Positions 16,289-25,140 are shown, counted from the first letter of the stretch. The stretch is DNA of 64,000 nt from CAVYUC01 sp963771595 (GCA_963771595.1 CAVYUC010000015.1:62001-126000), one strand, 5' to 3'. The notes: generated from the sequence alone by a model not told the origin. Translations and numbers: made by a program.

Positions 16289-17729
16289 ATGAAAAATATT
16301 GTTTTTATAATTTTATCACTCGTATGTATGTTAGGTAATAATTCAGAAAGAAGTATTGATTGAAGATGAAAATATTAGCCAACTAAGTGAATTAAAAAGT
16401 TTCATTGGGAGTGAAAATCAAGAATTGGTGTTTGACCGTAATATTGAAAAAATGGCCATTGCTTTAGCAAAATCATTAAAAGACAAAAATCTCCGAAAGA
16501 CAATAAAGGAGGAAGCTATGTTAAAGGTTGATGGCGATTATGACATTGTTTGGAAAAATTTTAAAGGCAATTCAATAAATACTGATAAAGGACAAATGGA
16601 AATGTTGGACTTACTCCTGGATAATGTTGATCAAAATAATTCAGAAACTTATTTAATTGAAGATTTAGTTCGTTTTAGCGAAACTAACAAAGCACTCCAA
16701 ATAGCTGTCCCAATTCATTGTGAGGGTTGGGATGTAAACAATTATATTCCTTTGGTAACTTATTTGCCCTTTAATTATGATGAAAATACAGTTAAAGAAG
16801 TTAAAGCTTTTGATTCGGATGGAAATATATATTATTTAAATGTTGATATTGAACCTGAAAATCCTGTAGTTGTAATCAGTCGCTCGGAACGATTAGATGA
16901 AAATGGAGAAATACGGAAAGTAGAACCAAAACTAATATCTATTAATTATGATAAAACTGATGCAATTCTAAAAAGTGCACCAACTGGACCCACAAGTCTT
17001 AAACTTACTCACGGGTATGCAAATTCAGTTATATTAGAATAGACTGATGTTATGAATGAAGATTCATACGAAATATGGAGAATGCACAAACCTCCTGAAA
17101 CTCAGTTTTGGCATTTTGCATCAACTGCACAAAATCATAATAATTTCATTAATAATTGGATTCAAGAAGGAGCAAAAGTCTCTTATAAAGTACGTGCTGT
17201 GAATAGCGATGGATATTCTTCCTGGTCACCAATAATGACAACTTTTGTATCTGCGAGAAATGATGGAGAAACCATAAAGATAAAAAGAATGAAATTTTCA
17301 AGCGCCGCATTAAATGCAGTTGAGCATTGGATGTCAGGAGCACCTGAATTAAGGTTACGCGTTATAAAAGGATCTTCAACAGGAGCTTCGGAAGTTTATA
17401 CTTCTGGAATTATCGAACCAAACAAAAGAGATGACATTAAAGATGTATGGTGGAATCATGAAATTCTTCTATTTAATTGGTATACAAATGTTCACGGAAC
17501 TGTTTTAAATTTTGAATGGAGAGAAGAGGATTGGGAAGATGATGTTAGTTTTAGCATTACTGGTAGCTATGAAGATAAACAAGACAGCGGCACAATTAAA
17601 TATGGTGGTACTGTTACATACACTAATCAGAAAGGAGATGCTAAAGTTGGAAATACTTTAGTTTTATGGTGGCATAATAAATCTTTAATATACAATTTAA
17701 CAGGTTTTGAATGGCAGTTTGTTTATTAA
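16289..17729 (+). pseudogene. Decayed secreted or lipoprotein gene with a fibronectin type III domain
   Basis: The signal peptide (MKNIVFIILSLVCML, from 16289) is out of frame with the body that begins QKEVLIEDENIS. A five-base loss that included a TCx-TGT lipobox codon would explain the shift and the missing cysteine. The body reads through a helical region (residues about 20-80) to an FN3 domain, where a TAG at 17040 interrupts SVILE-TDVMNEDSYEIWRM; homologous FN3 strands have Trp at this place, so TGG became TAG. The frame then continues to 17729. Two lesions in one gene suggest true loss of function. Confidence 0.75.
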
Positions 17730-17748
17730 TAATCTAAATTTTAGCACC

Positions 17749-18381
17749 ATGAAATTTATTTCTGTTACAATTATTGCATTTTTTATTTGCATATCATTAA
17801 ATGCCCAACAAAAATGGAGTTTAAGTTCTAATGCTGGTATAGCAAGCGGAACAGAAGCTGTTGATGGATACTACTTTTCTTTTAATTTTGGTATCCCACT
17901 GTTCAAAGCGATTGAATTATCGCCAACTTTTAGTAATGCTTCCATGCTGCCAAAACAGTCTATATATCGCGATTGGAACATTACTGATGGGTTAACACCC
18001 AAACCTGTTCCAATAGAAGGTTATGGAAATGAACATGAATCAATAGAAAGTTTAAGTTCTTTAAGTTTACTCTTATTGTTTAAACCTTTCGAGTTAATTC
18101 GAACCGATAAACTAAAACAGCATGAACTGATTTTTGGCACAGGAATTTCTCATAACAGCTACATAATTATAAAGGAAGCTTTTCAGAAAACCGGAAATCT
18201 ATACGAACTCAACAGGTTATCTTTACAAAGCAACAGAAAGGTTGAACCATACTATTTCAAACTGTGTTACAATTACCTTTTTGCAGAAAACCTGTTTTTA
18301 GGAATAACCGGTGGAATAATCGGGTATTCAGGCGAGGCTGAATTACTTGCTGGATTGCAATTTGGAGTTAAGTTTAATTAA
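17749..18381 (+). CDS. Outer-membrane beta-barrel-like protein (module 1)
   Basis: About 210 residues from ATG 17749, with a signal peptide ending SLNAQQ. The body has alternating hydrophobic strands typical of small outer-membrane barrels (YYFSFNFGIPLF, LSLLLLFKPFELI, LFLGITGGIIGY) and ends in a strand with a C-terminal aromatic residue near the end (LQFGVKFN). I do not recognise a named family. It follows the decayed lipoprotein gene by 19 bases and is the last gene before the terminator at 18399. It is intact, unlike its neighbour. Confidence 0.75.
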   Translation: MKFISVTIIAFFICISLNAQQKWSLSSNAGIASGTEAVDGYYFSFNFGIPLFKAIELSPTFSNASMLPKQSIYRDWNITDGLTPKPVPIEGYGNEHESIESLSSLSLLLLFKPFELIRTDKLKQHELIFGTGISHNSYIIIKEAFQKTGNLYELNRLSLQSNRKVEPYYFKLCYNYLFAENLFLGITGGIIGYSGEAELLAGLQFGVKFN

Positions 18382-18398
18382 AAGAAAAACAACCCAAG

Positions 18399-18428
18399 AA
18401 ATGCCGGCTCCTTTCGGGGCCGGCATTT
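18399..18428 (+). terminator. Module 1 terminator
   Basis: AAATGCCGGC pairs with GCCGGCATTT around a ten-base loop. The same core ends the other two modules (19767, 25114). Between it and leader 2 (18429-18507) I see no gene. Confidence 0.8.
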
Positions 18429-18507
18429 CCGAATATTAATTAATAAATTAGCCTTACATTTTTAAACAAAAACCAGGCATCTTTTGCCCCAAAAATTCTT
18501 AATCAAT

Positions 18508-18549
18508 ATGTTAAATCTTAGAACAGGAAACAATAAATTCATTGGGTAA
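18508..18549 (+). CDS. Leader peptide 2 (ends NKFIG)
   Basis: A 13-codon ORF, MLNLRTGNNKFIG, stop TAA directly before stem P1 of the element at 18550. It shares only the final NKFIG with leaders 1 and 3. Confidence 0.7.
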   Translation: MLNLRTGNNKFIG

Positions 18550-18707
18550 GCCTTCCCGGGAGCAGATCCACGTCTTACTTTGTTCCCGGCCCGGTGAGGC
18601 AGGCCCCGTGAAATTTAAAATATTTCACAAGGGCAGGCAGTTTTGATAACTACCCGTACAAAACTACTAACCGGGGGCGGCTTTTGCAAGTTAGCAGTTG
18701 CGAAAGT
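18550..18707 (+). promoter_or_regulatory. Conserved structured leader element, copy 2 (with inserted hairpin)
   Basis: P1 GCCTTCCCGGG (18550-18560) with CCCGGTGAGGC (18590-18600); P2 AGTTTTG (18639) with CAAAACT (18659); P3 GCTTTTGCA (18680) with TGCGAAAGT (18699-18707). The P3 arms changed together relative to copy 1. The pseudoknot GTTCCCGG (18582) with CCGGGGGC (18671) is kept through G-T pairs. An extra hairpin, GTGAAAT with ATTTCAC, is inserted between P1 and P2 (about 18603-18635). The element ends 34 bases before the start codon at 18742. Confidence 0.75.
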
Positions 18708-18741
18708 TAATATTTGCTACAATATCAAATCAATAAATAAA

Positions 18742-19197
18742 ATGAAAAATTTAGTGCGACCATTTCTATTACTAGCTTTAATAGCCGGTCTTATTTATTC
18801 TTGTCAGAAAGATAATTTTGAGGAGACTGAAATTATTATTCCCAAAATTACAAATGCAAAAGTCCTTGACAATATTGACAGTGTATATAATCCAGTAAGT
18901 ATTAAAGAATATACTTACAATGCTTTTGATGCTGATGATGAGAACATAAACAAACAACTATTAGATATTGCGGTTGCAGCATGTGAATATTTTAAAGACA
19001 ATTCACAAAATGAATTTATAATGGGTCGGGCAAATTTAAGTTCAAACAAATGCTTTAACTTAAACGAGTTAGCTTCAGTAAATTCATTAAAATCCGCGAA
19101 TGAAAAGTATGTTAATCTTATATCGGTAATAAAAGATGCAGATTTAAAACACAAATCAACCAATCCATTTAATAATACTCTTTTATTATGCGTATAA
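18742..19197 (+). CDS. Small lipoprotein (module 2)
   Basis: About 151 residues, starting MKNLVRPFLL, with a lipobox IYSCQKD (Cys about residue 18). The ATG at 18742 is chosen because the upstream part of the open frame lies inside the structured element. A helical stretch (LLDIAVAACEYFKDN) faintly recalls the helical part of the module 1 protein, and the end NTLLLCV is abrupt, so it could be a shortened relative. It overlaps the next gene by ten bases. No known family recognised. Confidence 0.75.
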   Translation: MKNLVRPFLLLALIAGLIYSCQKDNFEETEIIIPKITNAKVLDNIDSVYNPVSIKEYTYNAFDADDENINKQLLDIAVAACEYFKDNSQNEFIMGRANLSSNKCFNLNELASVNSLKSANEKYVNLISVIKDADLKHKSTNPFNNTLLLCV

Positions 19198-19763
19198 TAT
19201 TCATTTTATTAATTATTCTATTAAGCTTTTCTAGCTTTGCTCAAACTGAATTAGTTTCAGCATTCAACTCAACAGCCTCGGGAAGAAATGTATCCATACT
19301 TATTTCCAAACCAAAAAACAATCATGAATTTGGCGGCGGACTAAAGTACAACATCGGAATGCTTGCCATGCCCGACGACCAGGAAAATTTGTATTACAAG
19401 CGATTGTATCCTTCAACCTTTGGACAGCATTTTGGTTTGCAAACGTTTTACAATTATCACATTCTGAAAAACTGGGAGCACCTTAAACCATTTCTATTTT
19501 TCGATCTGCAGGGAACGTTTTCAACTACGCGGAACAGGTATTTTGGCCAGCAGGAAATTACCCGCTACGGCCCTTTTACATGGTTAGAGCAATACATTGG
19601 GATAGGTTTTAAGGTTGATTTGCCCAACAGCTTCTTTATTACCCAAAAAATTGGCGGGGGCGGAATGCTCATTTTTGGTGAAGATGAAACACTGTTAAAA
19701 AAGAGCGCTGACTGGGAATTCGGCGGATTAATAAATATTGGAATCGGATTCCGGTTTGAATAA
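19188..19763 (+). CDS. Outer-membrane beta-barrel-like protein (module 2)
   Basis: A 191-residue protein with a signal peptide ending SFAQTE and a body of amphipathic strands (HEFGGGLKYNIGML, HFGLQTFYNYHIL, LEQYIGIGFKVDL), ending in the barrel-type strand INIGIGFRFE with C-terminal Phe-Glu. It resembles small Bacteroidota outer-membrane proteins of unknown role. The ATG lies inside the lipoprotein gene, so translation is probably coupled, which suggests a lipoprotein and barrel pair working together. Confidence 0.78.
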   Translation: MRIIFILLIILLSFSSFAQTELVSAFNSTASGRNVSILISKPKNNHEFGGGLKYNIGMLAMPDDQENLYYKRLYPSTFGQHFGLQTFYNYHILKNWEHLKPFLFFDLQGTFSTTRNRYFGQQEITRYGPFTWLEQYIGIGFKVDLPNSFFITQKIGGGGMLIFGEDETLLKKSADWEFGGLINIGIGFRFE

Positions 19764-19766
19764 AAG

Positions 19767-19792
19767 AATGCCGGCTTTTTCGAACCGGCATT
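19767..19792 (+). terminator. Module 2 terminator
   Basis: AATGCCGG (19767-19774) with CCGGCATT (19785-19792), followed by TTCATGGCGTATTT. The downstream ATGGCGYATTT is shared with the module 3 terminator. Confidence 0.8.
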
Positions 19793-19895
19793 TTCATGGC
19801 GTATTTATTTTATTGAAAGACAGTCATAGCATCACTTTAAGAAAGGCTATAACTGACAATGAGAGTGTTTTTTATATTAGACCTAATTCAAATTA

Positions 19896-19937
19896 CCCCC
19901 CCCATAAATTTTATTAAAATTTCGGGGTTACTTTTTC
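19896..19937. other. C8 tract with hairpin
   Basis: A run of eight C, then AAATTTTA-TT-AAAATTT, then CGGGG, so the C-tract can pair with the G-run as a stem. It lies about 60-100 bases before leader 3 in the gene-free stretch 19793-19993. Possible terminator or a slippage-prone tract. Confidence 0.45.
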
Positions 19938-19993
19938 TCCATAAATAGAATTTAATAATAGACGCACGGGCCAAGCCCTTACACTAAAAAATC

Positions 19994-20035
19994 ATGAAAA
20001 ATATTCTTAACTGCAAAAACAAATTCATTGGATAA
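19994..20035 (+). CDS. Leader peptide 3 (ends NKFIG)
   Basis: A 13-codon ORF, MKNILNCKNKFIG, whose TAA stop touches stem P1 at 20036. Ends KNKFIG like leader 1. Confidence 0.7.
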   Translation: MKNILNCKNKFIG

Positions 20036-20158
20036 GCCTCCCCGGGGGTTGATCCAAGCGTTACTTTGTTCCCTTCCGGGGAGGCAGGTAGTTTTGCAAC
20101 TACCCGCGCAAAACTACCATACGGGAACCATTTTTACAAGAATGAATCTTTAAAAGTG
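20036..20158 (+). promoter_or_regulatory. Conserved structured leader element, copy 3
   Basis: P1 GCCTCCCCGG (20036-20045) with CCGGGGAGGC (20076-20085); P2 extended to GGTAGTTTTG (20087-20096) with CAAAACTACC (20109-20118); P3 CATTTTTACA (20129) with TTTAAAAGTG (20149-20158), one mismatch. Pseudoknot GTTCCC (20068) with GGGAAC (20123). GGTAGTT can alternatively pair with AACTACC (20098-20104), which excludes P2. The element ends 32 bases before the start codon at 20191. Confidence 0.75.
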
Positions 20159-20190
20159 AGGGTAATTAAGAATTATTAAGAATTTAAATT

Positions 20191-21123
20191 ATGAAAAGAA
20201 TACTAATCCGATTATCATATTTATTTTTTGCCATTTTTATTTGGAGTAGTTGCTCTAAAGAGGAACCGTTTAAAGATGAACAAATAGTAGATATTTACAG
20301 TGACAACGATGTTGTAGTGATAAATGATATCGTTCATTTTAAGAATAGAGAAGCATTCAAAAGAACGATCGACGAATTGCACAGCAATGGACGCAATACG
20401 TTAAAAGACTGGGAGTCAAAGGTCTGCTTCGATTACTCATTAAGAAAGTTGAATGATAATGATACAATTAATGAGCCGTATCCTAACGACGCTATAATTC
20501 AAGATCCATTTTTTGCAACTGTAGTAAATCAAGATGGATTATTTGTTATTGCAGATAGCATACATAAAATCACATTTAAAACGGAATATATTATTCCAAA
20601 TTATAATTTTAGGAAGTTAAAAGAATTAAATAGCAACAATGGTTTAAAAGGTGCCATAGTCGATGAAGAAATCGTGAAGTTTGATATAACACGGGGAAAA
20701 ACTGATCCGTTAACAAAAAGTGTAACTTGGTGGAATACACGCGAAAAAAGTGATCCTTGTGGATATTGTCATCTAAGCGCTCATGTAAAATGCTGGTGCG
20801 TTAATTACGTAGCATATTCGTCTGTAGGCATTCGAATATCAGGGAGAAAAGCAAATGATGTTCCCAATTGTTCTGATTTTAGAAATGATAGAATGTGGCT
20901 CGCGGAAGTTGATGGTTGCGCTTGGGCTCGACCAGGCAATTTCCCTCCAGAATTCTTAGGAACTTATTGCGGTTCAAGCCTTAATGATGATGAATATAAT
21001 GTTGACAAAACATTACTTTATCAGGTAGGTACTTCTATATACTGCGAAAAAATTGAGGCAGATTACTATTATTCTGATGATGGGATTTGCTATAACGAAC
21101 ACTGGTTTGAAGTATGGGATTAA
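20191..21123 (+). CDS. Cysteine-rich lipoprotein of unknown function (module 3)
   Basis: A 310-residue lipoprotein (lipobox WSSCSKEE). The N-terminal half has VVVINDIVHFKNREAFKRTIDEL, a segment seen in several Bacteroidota surface lipoproteins; the C-terminal half is rich in Cys and Trp (CGYCHLSAHVKCWCVNY, VPNCSDF), so disulfides or metal sites are likely. I do not recognise a catalytic motif. It is the first gene of module 3; the next gene's ATG overlaps its end by ten bases. Confidence 0.75.
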   Translation: MKRILIRLSYLFFAIFIWSSCSKEEPFKDEQIVDIYSDNDVVVINDIVHFKNREAFKRTIDELHSNGRNTLKDWESKVCFDYSLRKLNDNDTINEPYPNDAIIQDPFFATVVNQDGLFVIADSIHKITFKTEYIIPNYNFRKLKELNSNNGLKGAIVDEEIVKFDITRGKTDPLTKSVTWWNTREKSDPCGYCHLSAHVKCWCVNYVAYSSVGIRISGRKANDVPNCSDFRNDRMWLAEVDGCAWARPGNFPPEFLGTYCGSSLNDDEYNVDKTLLYQVGTSIYCEKIEADYYYSDDGICYNEHWFEVWD

Positions 21124-22004
21124 ATTTTCTAAGCAGGTGTGTTTCATACCTGCTTACTTTTTCTTATTCAAAAAAGAAAATACTTATTCTTCTCGCATTA
21201 TTAGTTTCCTGTGTAAGAGAAACTGAAATTGATTTAAATGATTATTATATTGAAAAACCGGTAGTTTACTGTATCATTAGTCCGGGAGAAAATATTAATG
21301 TATTAGTTTCTAAAACATTGCCTTTTGGATCGCCGGCCGATAGTATCGAAATTGTTGGCAATGCAATTGTTGAATTTACAGGAAACGACTCAACAATCAT
21401 TTTGGATTTTAATCCTCAAAGAGGCTTTTATACTAGCTCGCACGAAAAGTTCCCGGTAAAAAATGGAAATACATACAATTTACGAGTAGCACTTTCCAAT
21501 GGCACAGAATCATTTGCATCTGCAATTGTTCCTAAGGAGCCTCCACAATGGGTTGACATTAATTACAATCTTTTAGTAAGAAACCCTGATAATCCGGATC
21601 CAACCAGACTTATTGAATTTAATTTTTATTGGAAAAACGATACAGAAGAAAATTGTAACTATTTAGTTTATTCAAATGACATTATTCGAAGCGGAAGAAC
21701 ACGGGGGAATAATTTTGTATTCCCGAATGATAATTTAAACGGTACAATTATGTCAGCATATTATCTGGATTCTTACAGCAATTTTAGTTCAACGAAAAAG
21801 GCAACAGTAAGTTTGATAAAAGTTACTTCGGAGTTTGACCAATTGCAACAATATGAAAATCAATTGCAAAAAATAAGTGACAATTTGGACATGGGCCTTT
21901 TTTGGGAATTATATCGGGGCATTATTCCTGAATACACCAATTTTGAAGGAGGTTACGGTTTTTTTGGTGGATATTTGAAGACGGATACTGTTATTCAATT
22001 ATGA
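21114..22004 (+). CDS. DUF4249 lipoprotein, partner of the TonB receptor
   Basis: A 296-residue protein of the DUF4249 family: lipobox LVSCVRE, then EIDLNDYYIEKPVVYCIISPGENINVLVSKTLPF, the family's characteristic start. Such proteins are encoded beside a TonB-dependent receptor and probably form a surface lid or substrate-binding partner. The signal sequence is long (about 33 residues before the cysteine) because no later ATG exists. Start overlaps the upstream stop, indicating coupling. The substrate is unknown. Confidence 0.82.
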   Translation: MGLNFLSRCVSYLLTFSYSKKKILILLALLVSCVRETEIDLNDYYIEKPVVYCIISPGENINVLVSKTLPFGSPADSIEIVGNAIVEFTGNDSTIILDFNPQRGFYTSSHEKFPVKNGNTYNLRVALSNGTESFASAIVPKEPPQWVDINYNLLVRNPDNPDPTRLIEFNFYWKNDTEENCNYLVYSNDIIRSGRTRGNNFVFPNDNLNGTIMSAYYLDSYSNFSSTKKATVSLIKVTSEFDQLQQYENQLQKISDNLDMGLFWELYRGIIPEYTNFEGGYGFFGGYLKTDTVIQL

Positions 22005-22014
22005 TCACTCAAAC

Positions 22015-22635
22015 ATGAAATTTAAATTCATAATAGGTTTAATAGGTTGTACTTTTTCCCTGGGAAGTTGCGTTTCTTCTTATCAAAATTTGACAATCGA
22101 AAATCACGAATATCCGCAGGTCGAATCGGAAAATACCGAATTCTACCTAATACCTTCTGCAGATACCGTTTCAATTGAAAACAAAAAGTTCTTAAAAAAA
22201 CAACTAAAACACGGGTTGTGGTTAATCCCGGTTAAAGCAATTAATAACAGCGAAAACTCTCAATTAATCACTAAAGACAGGATTACAGTTTTCAATTCGT
22301 ATGTTGAGGCAGAAGTTGTAACCACAGACCGATTTTACAAGAAGGTTCGGTACAGCATTCCGGGAAGAACTGCAATCGGATTGGCTTCAATTGTTGGCTC
22401 AATTAGTTTTGGGAGTTTTGGTACTTTTTTCAATTACAGGAATCCGCTTTTAATCGTTGCCGCACTTTCACCTTTTTCAGTTGCTTCAGCAATAAAAACC
22501 AACAAGCAACTTCAATATGATTTAAACAAATTGAGCCTTCTAAATAAAAGGATTTTGCCCGGAGATGTTCGATTCGGAATTATTTGCATTCGGGCAGAAA
22601 ATATCGGGGATATTTATATCCGGCTGGAAAAATAA
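22015..22635 (+). CDS. Lipoprotein of unknown function (module 3)
   Basis: A 206-residue protein with a lipobox LGSCVSS (Cys about residue 19). A Gly/Ala/Ser-rich hydrophobic stretch follows in the middle (AIGLASIVGSISFGSFGTFF, about residues 121-140), which could insert in a membrane. No family recognised. It lies ten bases after the DUF4249 gene and five before the TonB receptor, in the same operon, so it is a likely accessory of that uptake system. Confidence 0.75.
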   Translation: MKFKFIIGLIGCTFSLGSCVSSYQNLTIENHEYPQVESENTEFYLIPSADTVSIENKKFLKKQLKHGLWLIPVKAINNSENSQLITKDRITVFNSYVEAEVVTTDRFYKKVRYSIPGRTAIGLASIVGSISFGSFGTFFNYRNPLLIVAALSPFSVASAIKTNKQLQYDLNKLSLLNKRILPGDVRFGIICIRAENIGDIYIRLEK

Positions 22636-22640
22636 TTTTT

Positions 22641-25052
22641 ATGAGAACCGGAAGATATATATTGGTAATCATTATTCTAACTTCGATTATTAAAGTTTCA
22701 GGTCAGAACAGATTTTACATCCTCGAAGGGAATATAGTTAATTCAGAAACAGGCCTTTTTGTAAATGACGCACAGGTACGAATCCCATCTGTGGATAAGG
22801 AAATTACAGCAGGCAGCAACGGAATTTTCCGAATGGCAGCTCCTGCCGGAGAAAATGTATCGATCATTATAAATCATCCGGATTATGAAATGAAGCTGGC
22901 TGTGTTAAATTTAAAAAGTGATACAAGTATAACCTTTCAAATAAAACCACTGTTGCGTTCTGTTTTAATTGGAGAAATTGAAAAAACAGCGGACCGGTTT
23001 GATAAAGTGGAAGAATTACAAACCGGATTGGAGAAACTTCCGGCAGGAGCATTGAAAAAACTGCCGGCCCTGGGAGGTGAAAAAGATGTTTTAAAAGCAT
23101 TTACGTACTTCCCGGGTATTCAAAGCGGAACCGAAGGAACAACCGAAATGATTGTCAGGGGAGGTTCATCTGATCAAAATCTTTATTTGCTCGATAATAA
23201 TATTTTGTACAAGTCATCTCATTTGCTCGGAATGTTATCCTCTTTTCAGGCTTTATCAGCAGAAGAAATAGAATTCTATAAAGGTGGATTTCCTTCGAAA
23301 TACGGGGGTCGCTTATCTTCGGTAGTAGATGTGAAAACGAGAGCGCCAAATTTCAAAGATTTCTCACTCGAAGGAGAAATTGGAATAATATCTGCAAAAC
23401 TGCTAAGCGAGATTCCAGTAGTCAAAGAAAAATCTTCTTTAATGATAGCTGTAAGAACTACGTATCTCGATAAAATTGCCAAACTCTTTGTTGATACTGA
23501 AGATTATGAATCGTATAATTTCTACGATACCCAGATAAAATGGAGCACTAAAATAAAAGACAATAACCTTCTGACAATAAATGGTTTTTATGACAGAGAC
23601 AACTATTACATTTTTAATAAAACAGGAAAACAGAAAGATATCTATTCCCGCGACGAGCAAATTTGGAGTAACCGGTTTCTGAGTGCAAATTACAAAGCAA
23701 CACTCAAGAATAATGGAACTGCCAATTTCTTTATTGGCTATTCAGGATATGATATGAGATTAAACAGCTTATATGAAAGCCCCGATAGCATCAGAAACTA
23801 TAACAACCAGTTTAAGACTTCAATTAAAGATTTTACAATAAACAATTACACTTCATTTTCATCCTCAAAATGGGATTTTAACTTTGGAGGTAGTTTAACC
23901 TTGCATCAATTCACCCCTGCACTAGTAAATAACAAATCGTATGATTTCAAATTGTACAATAACAATCTTCCTGAAAAAAATACTTTCGAATTTTCAATAT
24001 TTGGAGAGCTCATGCAGGATATTACTGATAATTTAACAGGAAGAATTGGATTCCGAAATACAAATTATAAAACAGACAATAAAATTTACTCTTCTGTTGA
24101 GCCAAGGATACTGCTGAAATATAAAACAACAGAACAAACTTCATTAAAAATTTCTTACAGCAGAATGACACAATTTTTGCATCTGCTAACAAACCCGGGG
24201 TTAGGGTTGCCAGTTGATTTATGGATGAGTTCCGATGAAAATGTTAGGCCGGAAATCTCTAATCAAATTAGCCTGGGATACGCCCAAAACTTTGATTTAG
24301 GAAATCATAAGTTAGCACTGAATACTGAAGTTTATTATAAAAAATTAAAAAATATAGTTTCATATCGGGATGGTTTTAGTTCCCACAATTTTACAACTCC
24401 TTATTTTTTCAAAAATAATCTCAATTGGCAATCAGCAATTATACAGGGAACAGGTTCTTCCAAAGGTTTGGAATTGATGATAGAAAAATATTCAGGAGAT
24501 TTTTCGGGCTGGATTAGCTATTCACTTGCCTCAGTAATACACGAATTTAAAGAACTAAATAACGGAAAACCATTCCCATCCAATTACGATCATCGTCACA
24601 ATCTTTCAATCGTTGGCAATTACAGAATAAACCCCAGACATGATTTTACTTTTAGTTGGGTATACGGTTCGGGGCATCCTGTAACTTTGCCTCTCTATAT
24701 TTATTTCCCGGGGAGTTTTCATTTTTCAAATGGGACGGTTAATTTCCATAACAAATCTCATTTGAGCTTATATGCTCAAAGTGAAAGGAATAAGTATAGA
24801 ATGATGCCATTTCACCGGTTAAATGTTGCAATTCAAAGAAAATTTGAAACTAAAAATTTTACAGGAAACTTCGAACTAAGCGTTTATAATCTTTATAATC
24901 GCAAGAATCCCTTTTATTATTATGTTGATAACGTACCATATTACGAAATCAAAGAAAATGATCAACCAGAAATAAAAGTGAGACAAGCACTAAAATCTGT
25001 CTCTGTATTTCCGTTTATTCCGTCTGTTTCTGTAACATTTAAATTAAAATAA
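22641..25052 (+). CDS. TonB-dependent receptor with N-terminal carboxypeptidase-regulatory-like domain
   Basis: About 803 residues from ATG 22641 (the open frame extends further up, into the previous gene). Signal peptide ends KVSGQ; residues about 25-105 form a carboxypeptidase-D regulatory-like domain (LEGNIVNSETGLFVNDAQV). The plug carries EMIVRGGSSDQNLYLLDN and GGFPSKYGGRLSSVVDV, followed by a 22-strand type barrel ending VSVTFKLK. It imports an unknown ligand across the outer membrane using TonB energy. Paired with DUF4249 at 21114; last gene of module 3. Confidence 0.93.
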   Translation: MRTGRYILVIIILTSIIKVSGQNRFYILEGNIVNSETGLFVNDAQVRIPSVDKEITAGSNGIFRMAAPAGENVSIIINHPDYEMKLAVLNLKSDTSITFQIKPLLRSVLIGEIEKTADRFDKVEELQTGLEKLPAGALKKLPALGGEKDVLKAFTYFPGIQSGTEGTTEMIVRGGSSDQNLYLLDNNILYKSSHLLGMLSSFQALSAEEIEFYKGGFPSKYGGRLSSVVDVKTRAPNFKDFSLEGEIGIISAKLLSEIPVVKEKSSLMIAVRTTYLDKIAKLFVDTEDYESYNFYDTQIKWSTKIKDNNLLTINGFYDRDNYYIFNKTGKQKDIYSRDEQIWSNRFLSANYKATLKNNGTANFFIGYSGYDMRLNSLYESPDSIRNYNNQFKTSIKDFTINNYTSFSSSKWDFNFGGSLTLHQFTPALVNNKSYDFKLYNNNLPEKNTFEFSIFGELMQDITDNLTGRIGFRNTNYKTDNKIYSSVEPRILLKYKTTEQTSLKISYSRMTQFLHLLTNPGLGLPVDLWMSSDENVRPEISNQISLGYAQNFDLGNHKLALNTEVYYKKLKNIVSYRDGFSSHNFTTPYFFKNNLNWQSAIIQGTGSSKGLELMIEKYSGDFSGWISYSLASVIHEFKELNNGKPFPSNYDHRHNLSIVGNYRINPRHDFTFSWVYGSGHPVTLPLYIYFPGSFHFSNGTVNFHNKSHLSLYAQSERNKYRMMPFHRLNVAIQRKFETKNFTGNFELSVYNLYNRKNPFYYYVDNVPYYEIKENDQPEIKVRQALKSVSVFPFIPSVSVTFKLK

Positions 25053-25113
25053 CGACAGAAATATATAATTTTTAGAAGTGATGATTAGCTTTTAGAAATA
25101 TTAACGTCATGAG

Positions 25114-25140
25114 AATGCCGGCTCCTTTCAGGCCGGCATT
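25114..25140 (+). terminator. Module 3 terminator
   Basis: AATGCCGGC (25114-25122) with GCCGGCATT (25132-25140), then TTCCATGGCGCATTTC. Same core as at 18399 and 19767. Confidence 0.8.

Noticed and set aside
16082..20158. Leader elements considered as transposon ends or integron attC sites
   Set aside because: All three are in the same direction at a fixed distance upstream of start codons, contain a conserved ORF, and no integrase or transposase is near; not fully excluded.
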